Assembly: GCF_013141775.1 (NCBI RefSeq)
Contig: NZ_WHOB01000035.1
Coordinates: 1-64,000, forward strand
Direction: 5' to 3'
DNA: 64,000 nucleotides
Source of the DNA: Paenibacillus phytohabitans
GTDB lineage: Bacteria; Bacillota; Bacilli; Paenibacillales; Paenibacillaceae
In this document: piece by piece, positions 63,091-64,000 of the stretch
Layout of the letters: the number at the start of each line of letters is the position of its first letter
Numbering within the stretch: the stretch's first letter is position 1
Translations under genes and position numbers: made by a program
The notes under the pieces: generated by a model
What the model saw: only the letters and a program-made list of their open reading frames with translations
The model's database searches: none
What the model was told of the DNA's origin: nothing

Positions 63091-64000
63091 TTAATAAAAC
63101 CCGATACTGGACGAAGCGTCCTTCATCCATTCACGCTTGCGACCTTTGTCCAGTTCGCCGCGCATGCCGCGCACCAGCGACTCGACATCAGCCGTGCCAT
63201 TCTCATGCCATTCCAGTGCCGCACTGACATACAGCTCGCCAAGCTGGGTCAGGGAGAAATCCCCTGTCAGGCGCGCAGCCGTGGCCGTACCTTCCTCACC
63301 CGCGAAGGCGGAGAACCCGCGCAGCTGCAGATATTCGAGGCGCAGCGCCTCATTTGGCATCTTGATCTCATAGGCCCGGTCGAAGCGCCCGGCGCGGTTC
63401 ATGAGGCCGGGGTCTATTTTCTCCGGATAATTGGTGGTGCCGATCAGGAAGATGCCTTCCTTCGAAGTAGCCCCGTCCAGCGTGTTCAGGAAAAAGGAGC
63501 GGACCTCCTGCGGCATGGAATCGATGTCCTCAATCACCAGTACCATCGGCGCCAGCCGGGCCGCAGCCTCGAACACCTCATTCACTGACTCACTGCTCGT
63601 ATATTCGGTAATCTGCCAGTAGATCACAGGTCCCGGTACACTTCCGGCGATCGATTTGACGAGCGTAGTCTTGCCGTTGCCCGGATGTCCGTAGAGCAGA
63701 ATGCCCCGCTTGTACGGGATATCGTAAGTGACGTAGAAGCTGCGGTCCGAATCAAAAAACTGGTCGAGCGAACGGTAGATTTCTTTCTTGATCCCCGCGT
63801 CCAGCACGACCTCCTCACGCCCGACAGAGCGGGTGATGGGTTCATCCTCACGGAAGATTCCGTTACGCCGGTCAGTGAACACCGTCACCTTATTAATGTT
63901 CTGCTCCCGCTGCCGGGTACGCACATTGGCCAGGAAGAATTGCAGCTGTGCATCAGATGCCGCGAACACATAGTCCTGGAAGTTGATGCCGTTCTCCTGG
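63091..64000 (-). CDS. AAA-family ATPase (N-terminus beyond window)
   Basis: Partial gene; the frame is open at 64000 and the GTG at 63969 lies inside it, so about 303 C-terminal codons are present. AAA+ module: [20 protein letters not shown] (Walker A), [11 protein letters not shown] (Walker B), [20 protein letters not shown] (sensor 1) and [15 protein letters not shown] (arginine fingers), as in the BCS1/SpoVK-like single-AAA-domain proteins. A helical lid and a basic C-terminus ([18 protein letters not shown]) follow. Substrate unknown. Confidence 0.9.
   Translation of the reverse strand, partial: QENGINFQDYVFAASDAQLQFFLANVRTRQREQNINKVTVFTDRRNGIFREDEPITRSVGREEVVLDAGIKKEIYRSLDQFFDSDRSFYVTYDIPYKRGILLYGHPGNGKTTLVKSIAGSVPGPVIYWQITEYTSSESVNEVFEAAARLAPMVLVIEDIDSMPQEVRSFFLNTLDGATSKEGIFLIGTTNYPEKIDPGLMNRAGRFDRAYEIKMPNEALRLEYLQLRGFSAFAGEEGTATAARLTGDFSLTQLGELYVSAALEWHENGTADVESLVRGMRGELDKGRKREWMKDASSSIGFY

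Overview
This window looks like chromosomal DNA of a spore-forming Firmicute of the Paenibacillus type. Supporting signs are strong GGAGG ribosome-binding sites, a T-box-controlled ilv-leu operon, an infC-rpmI-rplT operon whose infC appears to start at AUU, a GerA-type germinant-receptor operon with a CLC_0170-type small membrane protein, a NupOPQ-like transporter, and the MnmL/MnmM tRNA-modification pair. The genus is inferred from gene content, not proven. There are no rRNA or tRNA genes, insertion sequences, prophage or CRISPR arrays.

Layout: 1-5.5 kb is the N-terminal part of a giant secreted adhesin (minus strand) with five collagen-binding-like modules and at least ten CnaB repeats of 276 bp. 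5.8-11.4 kb is ilvB-ilvN-ilvC-leuA behind a leucine T-box. 11.5-18.2 kb holds an acetyltransferase, a Gly/Tyr-rich protein, a purine-nucleoside-type ABC importer and an acyl-CoA thioesterase. 18.3-19.7 kb is infC-rpmI-rplT with an attenuator. 19.7-24.4 kb has envelope glycosyltransferases, a PAP2 phosphatase, trmB and a 60-residue protein. 24.6-28.9 kb has mnmL-mnmM-VOC, manA and a hydrolase. 29.6-32.4 kb is a small decaying segment with a truncated gene and a pseudogene. 32.8-36.7 kb has a B12/radical-SAM protein and recQ. 36.9-42.2 kb has the germinant receptor operon and an RluA pseudouridine synthase. 42.6-47.0 kb has threonine synthase and a polar amino-acid ABC importer. 47.3-50.7 kb has two unknown genes, a TetR regulator and oleate hydratase. 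50.8-58.8 kb has a DsbA-like protein, two divergent glycosyltransferases, an SGNH hydrolase with a TetR regulator, and ApbE. 58.9-62.6 kb has HAD, GNAT and YfcE proteins and an ECF sigma/anti-sigma pair. 63.1-64.0 kb is the C-terminal part of an AAA ATPase.

The most striking unexplained feature is a family of six intergenic arrays (about 26.57, 29.2, 32.5, 42.4, 54.8 and 62.8 kb). Each is a row of 4-6 imperfect palindromes with core TTGTA-N5-TACAA or a variant, always with a 5-bp spacer, and centres 51-53 or 61-62 bp apart. Three arrays share sequence outside the palindromes, so they are related elements and not merely similar binding sites. All lie just past the 3' end of at least one gene, and one has been incorporated into the end of a coding sequence. 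I do not know a described family with this design.

All coordinates and spacings were counted by hand from the sequence. Family assignments are by recognition of motifs, not by database search.
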